Position numbers and translations under genes: made by a program. Positions 55,202 through 64,000 of a stretch of DNA of 64,000 nt are shown here, piece after piece (the first letter of the stretch is position 1; each line of letters begins with the position of its first letter). Below the pieces are notes generated by a model. It was not told the origin of the DNA, ran no database searches, and was given only the letters and a program-made list of their open reading frames with translations. Location of the stretch: contig NZ_JALKBW010000001.1 in assembly GCF_023017165.1 (NCBI RefSeq), forward strand, positions 2,790,001-2,854,000, written 5' to 3'. This DNA comes from Gordonia alkaliphila (GTDB taxonomy: Bacteria; Actinomycetota; Actinomycetes; Mycobacteriales; Mycobacteriaceae).

Positions 55202-55264
55202 GCTCGATGGGGAGAGCCGACCGTCCACCGCGTCGGCGAGCGTCCCGATCGAAAGGCACGACAC

Positions 55265-55672
55265 ATGACCGAACTGTGGGTCACCCGCACCGGCACCCGC
55301 CGCTACACTGGACGATCCGACCGGGGCGCGGAAGTGCTGATCGGTTCGGCAGGCGACGAGGGCGTCTTCTCGCCCGGCGAACTGCTGAAGATCGCCCTGG
55401 CCGCGTGCGCGGGGCTGTCGGCTGACTTCACGTTGAGCCGTCGTCTGGGCGACGACTTCGATGCCACCATTCGCGTCTCCGGCGAGGCCGACCGGGAGAA
55501 CGAGGTGTATCCGCGACTGGACGAGGTGATGGAGCTGGACCTGTCCGAAATGGATCCGGCCGCTGCCGAGCGTCTGCTGACCGTCGTTCAGAAGGCCGTC
55601 GACAAGTACTGCACCGTGGGTCGCACGCTGAAGGCTGGCGCCGAGGTGAACCTGACGATCGTTCCGGACTGA
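55265..55672 (+). CDS. OsmC family protein
   Basis: A 135-residue peroxide-reducing protein of the OsmC/Ohr superfamily. The two active cysteines are in [13 protein letters not shown] (Cys48) and [11 protein letters not shown] (Cys116); [13 protein letters not shown] is the usual active-site lead. The order mutM, osmC, acyP, smc is conserved with M. tuberculosis Rv2924c-Rv2922c, so from here the sequence is core chromosome again. It precedes acyP by eight bases. Confidence 0.9.
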   Translation: MTELWVTRTGTRRYTGRSDRGAEVLIGSAGDEGVFSPGELLKIALAACAGLSADFTLSRRLGDDFDATIRVSGEADRENEVYPRLDEVMELDLSEMDPAAAERLLTVVQKAVDKYCTVGRTLKAGAEVNLTIVPD

Positions 55673-55680
55673 GCACCGCG

Positions 55681-55962
55681 ATGTCCGAATCGGTACAGCG
55701 TCTGACCGCCCACGTGCACGGCCACGTGCAGGGCGTGGGCTTTCGGTGGTGGACGCGGTCGCGCGCACTGGAGCTCGGGCTGACCGGCTACGCCAAGAAC
55801 CTGGCGGACGGTCGAGTGTTGGTGGTGGCCGAGGGGCCGCGGCCGGCGCTGGATGCGCTGCTGGCCGCGCTGCGCTCGGGGGACACCGCCGGGCGCGTCG
55901 ACCTGGTGGTGGAAACCTTCGACCCGCCGCGCGGGGAACACACCGGATTCCGCGAGCGGTGA
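55681..55962 (+). CDS. acyP: Acylphosphatase
   Basis: A 93-residue enzyme that hydrolyses acyl phosphates. [15 protein letters not shown] holds the phosphate loop and Arg22; [17 protein letters not shown] gives the catalytic Asn40. Usual family length. It lies between osmC and smc as in mycobacteria. Confidence 0.95.
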   Translation: MSESVQRLTAHVHGHVQGVGFRWWTRSRALELGLTGYAKNLADGRVLVVAEGPRPALDALLAALRSGDTAGRVDLVVETFDPPRGEHTGFRER

Positions 55963-55985
55963 GCGGTGCGGCCCGTCACCCTGGG

Positions 55986-55991
55986 TATTCT
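55986..55991 (+). promoter_or_regulatory. -10 element close to the smc start
   Basis: TATTCT is followed by eight bases and GTG 56000, giving a near-leaderless transcript for smc in addition to read-through from acyP. Confidence 0.45.
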
Positions 55992-55999
55992 TGGTCCTC

Positions 56000-58900
56000 G
56001 TGCACCTGAAAAGCCTGACCCTGAAGGGCTTCAAGTCCTTTGCGTCGGCGACGACTCTGCGCTTCGAGCCGGGGATCACCTGCGTGGTGGGTCCCAACGG
56101 CTCGGGCAAGAGCAACGTCGTCGACGCGTTGACGTGGGTGATGGGCGAGCAGGGTGCCAAGGCGCTGCGCGGCGGCAAGATGGCCGACGTCATCTTCGCC
56201 GGCACCTCGGGCCGGGCCCCGCTGGGCCGCGCCGAAGTGACGCTGACGATCGACAACTCCGACGGCGCGCTGCCGATCGAATACTCCGAAGTGTCGGTGA
56301 CCCGCCGGATGTTCCGCGACGGCGCGGGCGAATACGAGATCAACGGCACGCCCTGCCGTCTGTTGGACGTGCAGGAACTGCTGTCGGACTCCGGTATCGG
56401 CCGCGAGATGCACGTCATCGTCGGACAGGGTCGCCTCTCGACGATCCTGGAATCCCGACCGGAAGAACGACGCGCCTTCATCGAAGAGGCTGCCGGCGTC
56501 CTCAAGCATCGTCGACGACGAGAGAAGGCCGCCCGCAAGCTGGACGCGATGGCCGGCAACCTCGCCCGACTGACCGACCTGACCGGCGAACTGCGCCGCC
56601 AGCTCAAGCCCCTCGGACGGCAAGCCGAAGTGGCCCGACGCGCCGCCACCGTGCAGGCCGAGCTCCGCGACGCGCGGCTGCGCCTGGCCGCCGACGACCT
56701 GGTGCAGCGACGCACCGAGATGGCCGAACACTCCGCGGTGGAGGAAGAGGTCCGCCGCAAGGCCGACGAAGTGGCCGTCGAACTCGACGAGGCCACCGCG
56801 GCGCTGGCCGTGGCCCAGGAGCAGCTCGCGCAGGTGGCGCCGGCCGCGTCCGAGGCGGGCCGGGCCTTCTACACTCTCTCCGCGCTGGGCGAGCGCGTCG
56901 AAGGCACCCGGCGACTCGCGGCCGAGCGGGCCACCAACCTGGCCGGCCCCAGCGCCGCGCCGACCGGCCCCGACCCGGAAGAACTGGAACGACGCGCCGA
57001 GGAAGCCGCGCTCGCCGAAGCCGAACACGACGCCGTGGTCGAGGAGACCGCCGGGCAGCTGGAGTACGCCACCGCGGCGCTGGCCGCCGCCGAGCAGGCC
57101 TCCAGCCAGGCCGAACGCGCCCATCTCGCGGCGGTGCAGGCCGTCGCCGACCGCCGCGAAGGACTGGCCCGACTGGAAGGCCAGGCCGCCACGCTGCGCA
57201 GTCGCGTCGAGTCGGTCGAAGGGGAGACGCTGCGCCTCACCGAGGCGATCGACGCCGCCGCCGAGCGCGCCGCGACGGCGCAGCGCGAGTTGGACGCCGC
57301 CGCCGAGCGCATGCGCGAACTGGAAGACCGCGAAGAAGGACTCGACGCCCACCACGAGCGCTGCGCCGCCGCGCTGGCGAAGGCCCAGGCCAAGGTGGAG
57401 GAACTGCGCCTGTCCGAGCGGGAGACGCAGCAGCAGATCGCCTCGCTGACCGCCCGCATCGATGCGCTCGCTGTGGGCTTGGAGCGCGCCGACGGTGGTG
57501 CCTGGCTGCTGGAGCGGGGCGCAGACGGCCTGCTCGCGCCGCTCTCGGAACTGATCACCGTGGAACCCGGGTACGAGACCGCGATCGCCGGCGCCCTGGG
57601 CCGGGCGGTCGACGCGATCGCCACGGTCGACGAGGCCGCGGCGCTCGCCGCCCTCGATGCGCTGCGGGTGGGCGACGGCGGCCGCGCCGCACTGCTCGTC
57701 GGCGGCCTGCCCGATCAGGTGCGCGGCGACCTGCCGCAACTGCCGTCCGGAACGGTGTGGGCCCGCGACGTGGTGACCGCGCCCGGCTCCATCGCCGGTG
57801 CCCTCGACCTGCTACTCGCGCAGATCGTGCTGGTCGACGACGCCGCCGACGCCATGACCGTCGCCCGCAAGCACAACGTCCTCGCCGTGACCCGGGTCGG
57901 CGACCGCGTGAGTGCGGCGGTGGTGGAGGGCGGCGTCTCGGCGCGGCCGTCGACCCTGGAAGTCCAGTCGGCCATCGACACTGCCACCGAAGACCTGGCC
58001 CGCGCCCGCCGCTCCGCCGAACAGTTCGACGCCGACCTCACCCAGGCGCTCACCGACGAACGCGAGGCCGCCGAGGACGCCGAAGGCGCGCTCGCCGCGC
58101 TGGGGGAGTCCGACGCGAACGTCGGCGCCGCCTACGAACTACTGGGCCGCCTCGGCTCGGAGATCCGCGCCGCGCAGCAGGAGGCGCAGCGGCTGGTACG
58201 CCAGCGCGAGCGCGCCGAAGAGGGCCGCGCCACCAACCTGACCGAACTCACCGAACTGGAAGAGCGCCTGCGGCTGGCCGTCGACGAAGGCAGTGCCGTG
58301 CACGACGACGATGCCGACCGCGCTCTCCGCGAAGCCGCCGCCGCCGAAGTCGCCACCGCCCGCTCGGTGGAAGTGGAGACCCGGCTCGCGCTGCGCACCG
58401 CCGAGGAGCGGCTCGCGTCGTTCCGCGGCAAGGCCGAGGGACTGCGCCGCAGTGCCGCCGCCGAACGCAGCAACCGCGAACGACAGCAACGCCAGGACGC
58501 GCAGCGCCGGTACGCCGCCGGCGTCGCCGCCGCGGTGGCCGCCGCCGCCGACAAGGTGGTGGCCGCGGTGGCGCTCACCGTCGCCGACGCCGCGGCCGGA
58601 CGCGATGAACTCGAGGCCGCCCGCACGGTCCACGCCGCCGAGGTCGACACGCTGCGCGCCCGCGTCGATGCGGCGACCGCCACCATGAACTCGCTGCGCG
58701 ATGCCGTGCACCGCGACGAGCTGGCCAAGGCGCAGGCCGCGCTGCGTATCGAGCAGTTGGAGGAGCAGATCCTCGAGCAGTTCGCGGTGGCGCCCGACGA
58801 CCTGGTCGCCGAGTACGGCCCGGACGTGCCGATGCCGCCGTCGGACCTGGAATTCCGCGAGTACGAGGACGCCAAGGCGCGCGGTGAGCTCGTCGTCGCT

Positions 58901-59575
58901 CCGGCGGCGATGCCCTTCGACCGGGCCACCCAGGAAGCCCGCGCCAAGCGCGCGCAGAAGGACCTGACGACGCTCGGCAAGGTGAATCCGCTTGCCCTGG
59001 AAGAGTTCTCGGCGCTCACCGAGCGGTACGAGTTCCTCTCCACCCAGCTCGAGGACGTGAAGGGCGCCCGCGCCGACCTGCTCGACGTGATCGCCGAAGT
59101 GGACGCGCGCATCCTGCAGGTCTTCACCGAGGCGTACGCCGACGTGGAGAAGGAGTTCACCCAGGTCTTCGCCACGCTGTTCCCGGGCGGCGAGGGCCGC
59201 CTGGTGCTCACCGACCCCAGCGACATGCTCACCACCGGCGTCGAGGTGGAGGCCCGTCCGCCGGGCAAGAAGGTCAAGCGGCTGTCGCTGCTGTCCGGCG
59301 GCGAGAAGTCGCTGACCGCGGTGGCCATGCTGGTCGCGATCTTCCGGGCGCGCCCCTCGCCGTTCTACGTCATGGACGAGGTGGAAGCGGCGCTCGACGA
59401 CGCCAACCTCCGCCGACTCATCAGCCTCTTCGAGCAGCTGCGTGAGCGCAGCCAGCTAATCGTCATCACCCATCAGAAGCCGACCATGGAGATCGCCGAC
59501 GCGCTGTACGGCGTGAGCATGCGCGGCGACGGCATCACCGAGGTCATCTCCCAGCGCCTGAAAGGCTCCGCGTGA
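56000..59575 (+). CDS. smc: Chromosome segregation protein SMC
   Basis: A 1,191-residue SMC ATPase that compacts and segregates DNA together with ScpA/ScpB. It starts VHLKSLTLKGFKSFASATTL at GTG 56000, with Walker A GPNGSGKSNVVDA. Two long coiled coils (about 165-500 and 670-1,000) flank a hinge around 510-650. Signature LLSGGEKSLTA and Walker B FYVMDEVEAALDDAN close the head. The longer frame from 55853 would overlap acyP and is rejected. The stop overlaps ftsY. Confidence 0.96.
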   Translation: MHLKSLTLKGFKSFASATTLRFEPGITCVVGPNGSGKSNVVDALTWVMGEQGAKALRGGKMADVIFAGTSGRAPLGRAEVTLTIDNSDGALPIEYSEVSVTRRMFRDGAGEYEINGTPCRLLDVQELLSDSGIGREMHVIVGQGRLSTILESRPEERRAFIEEAAGVLKHRRRREKAARKLDAMAGNLARLTDLTGELRRQLKPLGRQAEVARRAATVQAELRDARLRLAADDLVQRRTEMAEHSAVEEEVRRKADEVAVELDEATAALAVAQEQLAQVAPAASEAGRAFYTLSALGERVEGTRRLAAERATNLAGPSAAPTGPDPEELERRAEEAALAEAEHDAVVEETAGQLEYATAALAAAEQASSQAERAHLAAVQAVADRREGLARLEGQAATLRSRVESVEGETLRLTEAIDAAAERAATAQRELDAAAERMRELEDREEGLDAHHERCAAALAKAQAKVEELRLSERETQQQIASLTARIDALAVGLERADGGAWLLERGADGLLAPLSELITVEPGYETAIAGALGRAVDAIATVDEAAALAALDALRVGDGGRAALLVGGLPDQVRGDLPQLPSGTVWARDVVTAPGSIAGALDLLLAQIVLVDDAADAMTVARKHNVLAVTRVGDRVSAAVVEGGVSARPSTLEVQSAIDTATEDLARARRSAEQFDADLTQALTDEREAAEDAEGALAALGESDANVGAAYELLGRLGSEIRAAQQEAQRLVRQRERAEEGRATNLTELTELEERLRLAVDEGSAVHDDDADRALREAAAAEVATARSVEVETRLALRTAEERLASFRGKAEGLRRSAAAERSNRERQQRQDAQRRYAAGVAAAVAAAADKVVAAVALTVADAAAGRDELEAARTVHAAEVDTLRARVDAATATMNSLRDAVHRDELAKAQAALRIEQLEEQILEQFAVAPDDLVAEYGPDVPMPPSDLEFREYEDAKARGELVVAPAAMPFDRATQEARAKRAQKDLTTLGKVNPLALEEFSALTERYEFLSTQLEDVKGARADLLDVIAEVDARILQVFTEAYADVEKEFTQVFATLFPGGEGRLVLTDPSDMLTTGVEVEARPPGKKVKRLSLLSGGEKSLTAVAMLVAIFRARPSPFYVMDEVEAALDDANLRRLISLFEQLRERSQLIVITHQKPTMEIADALYGVSMRGDGITEVISQRLKGSA

Positions 59576-61065
59576 ACACTCAAGTCATCATCGGCATCGT
59601 CATCGGCGTCGTCCTGCTCGTGGCGTTGATCGCCGGCACCGGCATCGTGCTGCAGCGTCGTCGTCGCATCTCGCTCTCGGACGCGCCGACCACGCGCACG
59701 GTCGACGGCGAGCGCGAGGTCGACAAGTCCGGCGGCTATCAGACCGGCTCGGGCTTCTCCTTCACCCAGGGCGGCACCGCCACCCTGGAACCGGAGACGC
59801 CGAAGCCGGTGGAGCCCACGCCCGCCCCGAAGCCGGAAGCCCCGAAGCCTGAGGTTACGAAGCCCGCGGAGCCGGCGCCGTCGGTGGCCGATGAGGCCGA
59901 GAAGATTCTGGAGACCGACGCCGACGCGGAGACGGCTGCGGAGCCGCTCGTCGTCGAAGAGGCCGTCGAGGCCGCCGAGGTCGAGACCGTCGAGCCCGAG
60001 ACCGCCGCACCGGAGACTGCTGCACCCGAGACAGCTGCACCGGAGGCTGCTCCCGAGGCGGAGGCACCCGCGGTCGAGACTCCCGAGGTCGAGGTTCCCG
60101 AGACCGCCGCGCCCGCCGTCGAGACCGCACCGCAGCTCGACGAGATCGCGCCCACCGAAGGCCGCCTCTCGCGTCTGCGCGGCCGGCTGTCGCGCTCGCA
60201 GGGCGCCATCGGTTCGTCGATGCTCGGCCTGCTGGGCGCCGGCGACCTCGACGAGGACAGCTGGGAGGAGATCGAAGACACCCTGGTGATGGCCGACCTG
60301 GGCACGACGGCCACCACCGCCGTGATCGAGGCGCTGCGCATCGAGCTGGCCTCGGACAAGGTGCGGTCGGCCGACGACGCGCGCGCCGCGCTGCGCCGCG
60401 TCCTCGTCGACCAGCTGCGCCCGGAGCTTAACCGTTCGGTCAAGGCGCTGCCGCACGCCGGCGGCCCGGCCGTGGTCCTGGTGGTCGGCGTCAACGGCGT
60501 CGGCAAGACCACCACCACCGGCAAACTGGCCCGCGTCCTGGTGGCCGACGGCCGCCGCGTCCTGCTGGGCGCCGCGGACACCTTCCGCGCGGCCGCCGCC
60601 GACCAGCTCCAGACCTGGGGCGAGCGCGTGGGTGCCGGCATCGTGCGCGGTAAGGAAGGCGCCGACCCGGCGTCGGTCGCTTTCGACGCAGTGGTGACCG
60701 GCATCGACGACGGCGTCGATGTGGTCCTCATCGACACAGCAGGCCGCCTGCACACCAAGACCGGACTGATGGACGAGCTCGGCAAGGTCAAGCGCGTGGT
60801 TGAGAAGAAGACCCCGGTCGACGAGGTGCTGCTGGTCCTCGACGCCACCGTCGGCCAGAACGGGCTGGCGCAGGCCAAGGTCTTCGCCGAGGTCGTCGAC
60901 CTCACCGGCGTGGTGCTCACCAAGCTCGACGGCACGGCCAAGGGCGGCATCGTGTTCCGGATCCAGGACGAGCTCGGCGTGCCGGTGAAGCTGGTCGGTC
61001 TGGGCGAGGGCGCGGACGATCTCGCGCCGTTCGACCCGGGCGCCTTCGTCGACGCTCTGCTGTAA
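59572..61065 (+). CDS. ftsY: Signal recognition particle receptor FtsY
   Basis: A 497-residue SRP GTPase that docks ribosome-SRP complexes at the membrane. An N-terminal membrane helix ([20 protein letters not shown]) is followed by an acidic, Pro/Ala-rich A domain with repeats of ETAAPE (about 135-170), then the NG domain: [18 protein letters not shown] (G1), [20 protein letters not shown] (G3), [10 protein letters not shown] (G4) and [13 protein letters not shown]. The GTG overlaps the smc stop. ffh is not in the window. Confidence 0.96.
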   Translation: MNTQVIIGIVIGVVLLVALIAGTGIVLQRRRRISLSDAPTTRTVDGEREVDKSGGYQTGSGFSFTQGGTATLEPETPKPVEPTPAPKPEAPKPEVTKPAEPAPSVADEAEKILETDADAETAAEPLVVEEAVEAAEVETVEPETAAPETAAPETAAPEAAPEAEAPAVETPEVEVPETAAPAVETAPQLDEIAPTEGRLSRLRGRLSRSQGAIGSSMLGLLGAGDLDEDSWEEIEDTLVMADLGTTATTAVIEALRIELASDKVRSADDARAALRRVLVDQLRPELNRSVKALPHAGGPAVVLVVGVNGVGKTTTTGKLARVLVADGRRVLLGAADTFRAAAADQLQTWGERVGAGIVRGKEGADPASVAFDAVVTGIDDGVDVVLIDTAGRLHTKTGLMDELGKVKRVVEKKTPVDEVLLVLDATVGQNGLAQAKVFAEVVDLTGVVLTKLDGTAKGGIVFRIQDELGVPVKLVGLGEGADDLAPFDPGAFVDALL

Positions 61066-61136
61066 CAGCGGGCCCGGCGGGGCGGTCGCGGCGCAGGGCC
61101 ATACTGGTGGGGAACCGGCCGAAAGGGAGTCCCGCC

Positions 61137-62759
61137 ATGACCGCCACCCACGACGTCTTCAACCAGGCGCCGCCGCGCGTCGACGTCAACGAGTACACCA
61201 GCCATGTCGCGCTGACCGAGGCCGTGGACGTCTACGGCGGCGCGTGGGCGACCGAGGCGCTCACCGCGGCGGGCAAACTGGTGGGCCGCGGCGACTTCCA
61301 ACGGGACGCGGAACTGGCCAACACCATCACCCCGAAGCTCGTCTCGCACGACCGCTGGGGCCATCGGATCGACGACGTCGAGTTCCACCCGGCCTATCAC
61401 CGCATCATCGGTGAGGCGATCGCCCACGGCGCGCACACCAGCTGCTGGTCGGAGCCGCGCGACGGCGCGCACGTGGCCCGCGCGGCGATGTTCATGCAGT
61501 TCGGGCAGATCGAACCCGGGCACGCCTGCCCGGTCAGCATGACGCACGCGGTGGTGCCGTCGCTGCGGGTGGATCCGACGTTGGCCGACCAGTGGCTGCC
61601 GCGGGTGTTCTCCCGCGAGTACAGCCACGACCTCGGGACCGGTCACAAGCCGTCCGCCATCTTCGGCATGGCGATGACCGAGAAGCAGGGCGGCTCGGAC
61701 GTGCGCGCCAACACCACGCGCGCGGTGGCTCAGGCCGACGGCACCTACTTGATCACCGGGCACAAGTGGTTCTGCTCGGCCCCGCAGTCGGACGCCTTCC
61801 TGGTGCTGGCGCAGACCGAGCCGGGCGTCACCTGCTTCGTGGTGCCTCGCGTGCTGCCCGACGGCACACGCAACGTCTTCGCCGTGCAGCGTCTCAAGGA
61901 CAAGTTGGGCAACAAGTCGAACGCGTCCAGCGAAGTGGAGTTCGCCCAGACCGTCGGCTGGCGCCTCGGTGACGAGGGCGCGGGCGTCAAGACGATCATC
62001 GAGATGGTCAATCAGACGCGCCTGGACTGCATCCTCGGCAGTGCTGCGGGCATGCGGCAGTCGGTGGCCGAAGCGGCCTGGCATGTGCGGAACCGCAGCG
62101 CGTTCGGCGCCACCCTCATCGATCAGCCCGCAATGACCGCGGTGATCGCCGACCTGCAGGTGGAGGCAGAGGCCGCGGTGTGGACTGGCATCCGCCTGGC
62201 CGCCGCCTACGACGACGACTCCGAGGAGTCGACCGCGTTCCGTCGCCTGGCGACGGCGGTGGGGAAGTACTGGGTGTGCAAGCGCGGCCCGAACCACGCC
62301 TACGAGGCGCTCGAATGCCTCGGCGGCAACGGCTACACCGAGACAGGTTTCCCGCTGTCGCGGCGCTACCGCGAGCAGCCGGTGATGGCGGTCTGGGAGG
62401 GCTCGGGCAACGTGATCGCCCTCGACGTGTTGCGCGCCATGATGCGCGACCCGCAGTCGGTGGAGGCCGTCGACAACGAGATGGCCCAGGCCCTCGGCGA
62501 GTACCGCGACTACGACCTGCACGTCGAGCGCACCCGCAAGCTGCTGGCCGAGGCCGCCGCCGATCCGGGCCGCGCCCCGGCGATGGCCCGTCGGCTCACC
62601 GAGTCGATGGCGATCGCGCTGGCCGGTTCGGTGCTGATCCGGCAGGCGCCGTCGGAGATCACCGACGCCTTCGTGGCCGGCCGCATCGTCGATCCCGGGC
62701 ACATGTACGGGGTGCTCGATCCGCGGTTGGATCTGGCGGGGATCGCCGCGCGCGCCTGA
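61137..62759 (+). CDS. Acyl-CoA dehydrogenase, AidB-like
   Basis: A 540-residue flavoprotein. ATG 61137 follows AAAGGGAG at seven bases. FNQAPPRVDVNEYTSHVALT at the N-terminus, the mobile GMAMTEKQGGSDVRANTT FAD-binding loop, and ALECLGGNGYTETGFPLSRR are typical of the AidB branch. These proteins bind FAD and, in E. coli, DNA; true acyl-CoA substrates are often unknown. About 100 C-terminal residues beyond the core match AidB length. It lies between ftsY and amt, a place I do not recall for it in M. tuberculosis. Confidence 0.85.
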   Translation: MTATHDVFNQAPPRVDVNEYTSHVALTEAVDVYGGAWATEALTAAGKLVGRGDFQRDAELANTITPKLVSHDRWGHRIDDVEFHPAYHRIIGEAIAHGAHTSCWSEPRDGAHVARAAMFMQFGQIEPGHACPVSMTHAVVPSLRVDPTLADQWLPRVFSREYSHDLGTGHKPSAIFGMAMTEKQGGSDVRANTTRAVAQADGTYLITGHKWFCSAPQSDAFLVLAQTEPGVTCFVVPRVLPDGTRNVFAVQRLKDKLGNKSNASSEVEFAQTVGWRLGDEGAGVKTIIEMVNQTRLDCILGSAAGMRQSVAEAAWHVRNRSAFGATLIDQPAMTAVIADLQVEAEAAVWTGIRLAAAYDDDSEESTAFRRLATAVGKYWVCKRGPNHAYEALECLGGNGYTETGFPLSRRYREQPVMAVWEGSGNVIALDVLRAMMRDPQSVEAVDNEMAQALGEYRDYDLHVERTRKLLAEAAADPGRAPAMARRLTESMAIALAGSVLIRQAPSEITDAFVAGRIVDPGHMYGVLDPRLDLAGIAARA

Positions 62760-62791
62760 CGAAACGCAGCGTTCACCGAACGCGGACCCGC

Positions 62792-62807
62792 GTAACACCA
62801 CCGTCAC
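62792..62807. promoter_or_regulatory. Possible GlnR half-site upstream of amt
   Basis: GTAAC-N6-GTCAC has the spacing of GlnR boxes (AC-N6-GAAAC type), with a weak second half. It lies 81 bases before the amt start. Support is limited to this one site and the known GlnR control of amt in actinobacteria. Confidence 0.25.
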
Positions 62808-62887
62808 GGTTGCGCGCGATTCGGTGAAATCTGCGCGCGACAAGGTCTTCTCACACGCCGAAACCGGCGTAGATGAGGAGGTCCACC

Positions 62888-64000
62888 GTGACAACGGCGC
62901 TACCCGACAGCGTTTTCGGAACGTTCGATACCGGCGACACCGCCTGGGTCCTGATCAGCGCGGCCCTCGTGCTGCTGATGACTCCGGCGCTGGCGTTCTT
63001 CTATGGAGGTCTGTGCCGCGGCAAGGCCGTCCTGAACATGATGATGATGTCGTTCGTCGCTCTGGCGTCGGTCACTGTCGTCTACATCCTGTTCGGTTTC
63101 TCGATGTCGTTCGGCAACTCGCTCACCGGCGATGACGGGATCTGGGGGATCTTCTCCAACCCGTTCGCGCTCTTCGGCTCCGAACAACTCATGGAGACCA
63201 GGGAGATCGACGGCGTGACGCAGGTGGTGATGTGGGGCGAGACCGGCATTCCGGCCGTGGTCTTCATGGCCTTCCAGCTGACCTTCGCCGTGATCACCGT
63301 GGCGCTGATCAGCGGCGCGATCGCCGAACGCGCCAAGTTCTCCACGTGGGTGGTCTTCACCGTGGTCTTCACCACGCTGGTGTACCTGCCGTTGGCGCAC
63401 ATGGTGTGGGGCGGCGGACTGCTCTCCGGGTCGGACAGCGGTATCGCCGCGTGGATGTTCGGCTCCACCGACGGTGAGGCGAACGTGGTGCCGATCGACT
63501 TCGCCGGCGGCACCGTGGTGCACATCAACGCCGGTATGGCCGCGCTGATCCTGGCGCTGTTCGTCGGCAAGCGGATGGGCTTCGGCCGCACCCCGTACCG
63601 TCCGCACAACATCCCGTTCGTCATGCTCGGCGCCGCGCTGCTGTGGTTCGGCTGGTTCGGTTTCAACGCGGGCTCCGAGCTCGCCGCCGACGCGACCGCG
63701 GGCGTCGTGTGGGTCAACACCACCGCTGCGGCGGCCGCCGCCATCGTCGGCTGGTTGGTGGTGGAGTGGCGGCGTGACGGCCACGCCACCAGCGTGGGTG
63801 CCGCGTCGGGCATCGTTGCCGGTCTGGTCGCGATCACCCCGGCCTGCGGGGCCCTGACTCCGCTGGGCTCGCTCGGGCTCGGTGTGGTGGCCGGCGCGCT
63901 GTCGGCACTGGCCATCGGACTCAAGAGCAAGGTCGGATTCGACGACTCGCTCGATGTGGTCGGCGTGCACCTGGTCTCCGGTCTGTGGGGCACCGTCGCC
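62888..64000 (+). CDS. amt: Ammonium transporter (3' end outside window)
   Basis: 371 residues are present and the frame is open at the window end. GTG 62888 follows GAGGAGG. Amt/Rh features: PALAFFYGGLCRGKAVLNMM (first helices), the conserved pore region with AERAKFSTWVVFT and WMFGSTDG, the FAGGTVVHINAGMAALILAL helix with the first pore His, and WFGWFGFNAGSELAAD; the last visible part, VGVHLVSGLWGT, carries the second pore His. It imports ammonium, normally with the PII protein gene glnK/glnB behind it. It is not an isolated ORF but continues past base 64000. Confidence 0.95.
   Translation, partial: MTTALPDSVFGTFDTGDTAWVLISAALVLLMTPALAFFYGGLCRGKAVLNMMMMSFVALASVTVVYILFGFSMSFGNSLTGDDGIWGIFSNPFALFGSEQLMETREIDGVTQVVMWGETGIPAVVFMAFQLTFAVITVALISGAIAERAKFSTWVVFTVVFTTLVYLPLAHMVWGGGLLSGSDSGIAAWMFGSTDGEANVVPIDFAGGTVVHINAGMAALILALFVGKRMGFGRTPYRPHNIPFVMLGAALLWFGWFGFNAGSELAADATAGVVWVNTTAAAAAAIVGWLVVEWRRDGHATSVGAASGIVAGLVAITPACGALTPLGSLGLGVVAGALSALAIGLKSKVGFDDSLDVVGVHLVSGLWGTVA

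Noticed and set aside
55202..55264. ParE toxin gene downstream of the parD remnant
   Set aside because: Only 63 bases lie before osmC; too short for a toxin and without similarity.

Overview
The window comes from a high-GC actinobacterium of the order Mycobacteriales. Gene content and order match the Mycobacterium tuberculosis blocks around Rv2476c-Rv2439c and Rv2966c/Rv2965c/Rv2927c-Rv2920c as I remember them. A Gordonia-like genus is the best guess, from the DUF222/HNH gene, the ectoine operon and the secreted Ala-rich proteins. This is inference from recalled synteny; no search was run.

Layout. 1-8.6 kb: 3' part of a large NAD-glutamate dehydrogenase, a frameshifted thioesterase, a conserved protein, alpha-glucosidase and truncated haemoglobin O (opposite strand), and two small mycobacterial proteins. 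8.7-16.7 kb: aminopeptidase N, an exported protein, a DsbA-like oxidoreductase, an M48 protease, ribose-5-phosphate isomerase B, a Nei-type glycosylase, a cutinase/LysB-like esterase and an L,D-transpeptidase. 16.9-21.7 kb: tRNA-Gly and tRNA-Pro, then the proteostasis set tig, clpP1, clpP2, clpX. 21.7-36.2 kb: Cu/Zn superoxide dismutase, mobA, a second exported protein, valS-folC-DUF4233, ndk, rne, rplU-rpmA-obgE-proB. 36.2-41.1 kb: a 13E12-type HNH protein with an SOS box, a sirtuin, and ectABC for osmoprotection. 41.3-45.5 kb: rsmD, coaD, a SepIVA-like protein, DUF177, rnc, mutM. 45.5-55.2 kb: an acquired segment. 55.2-64 kb: osmC, acyP, smc, ftsY, an AidB-like acyl-CoA dehydrogenase and the start of amt.

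The unusual part is 45.5-55.2 kb. Between a complete mutM and a 5'-truncated, roughly 94% identical second mutM lie a small unknown protein, two adenine-methylase-type proteins (one without a visible NPPY motif), a GIY-YIG/helicase fusion and a GIY-YIG protein with a RAMA-like C-terminus. The last four overlap by 4 bases each. A HEPN-motif protein converges on this operon from the other strand. It reads as a restriction-modification or defence island brought in with mutM homology. An IS30 element to its right has cut off the start of a ParD-like antitoxin gene.

Regulatory reading. Many genes have a TANNNT -10 hexamer 6-9 bases before the start codon, as expected for leaderless mRNAs. rpiB and the M48 protease share one palindromic -10 with perfect leaderless spacing on both strands. 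A ClgR-like site lies before clpP1, a LexA-type box before the HNH gene, and structured leaders before rne and rplU. Three conserved genes (thioesterase, tig, rne) each look one base short, twice clearly a lost C, so assembly error should be excluded before calling them mutants.
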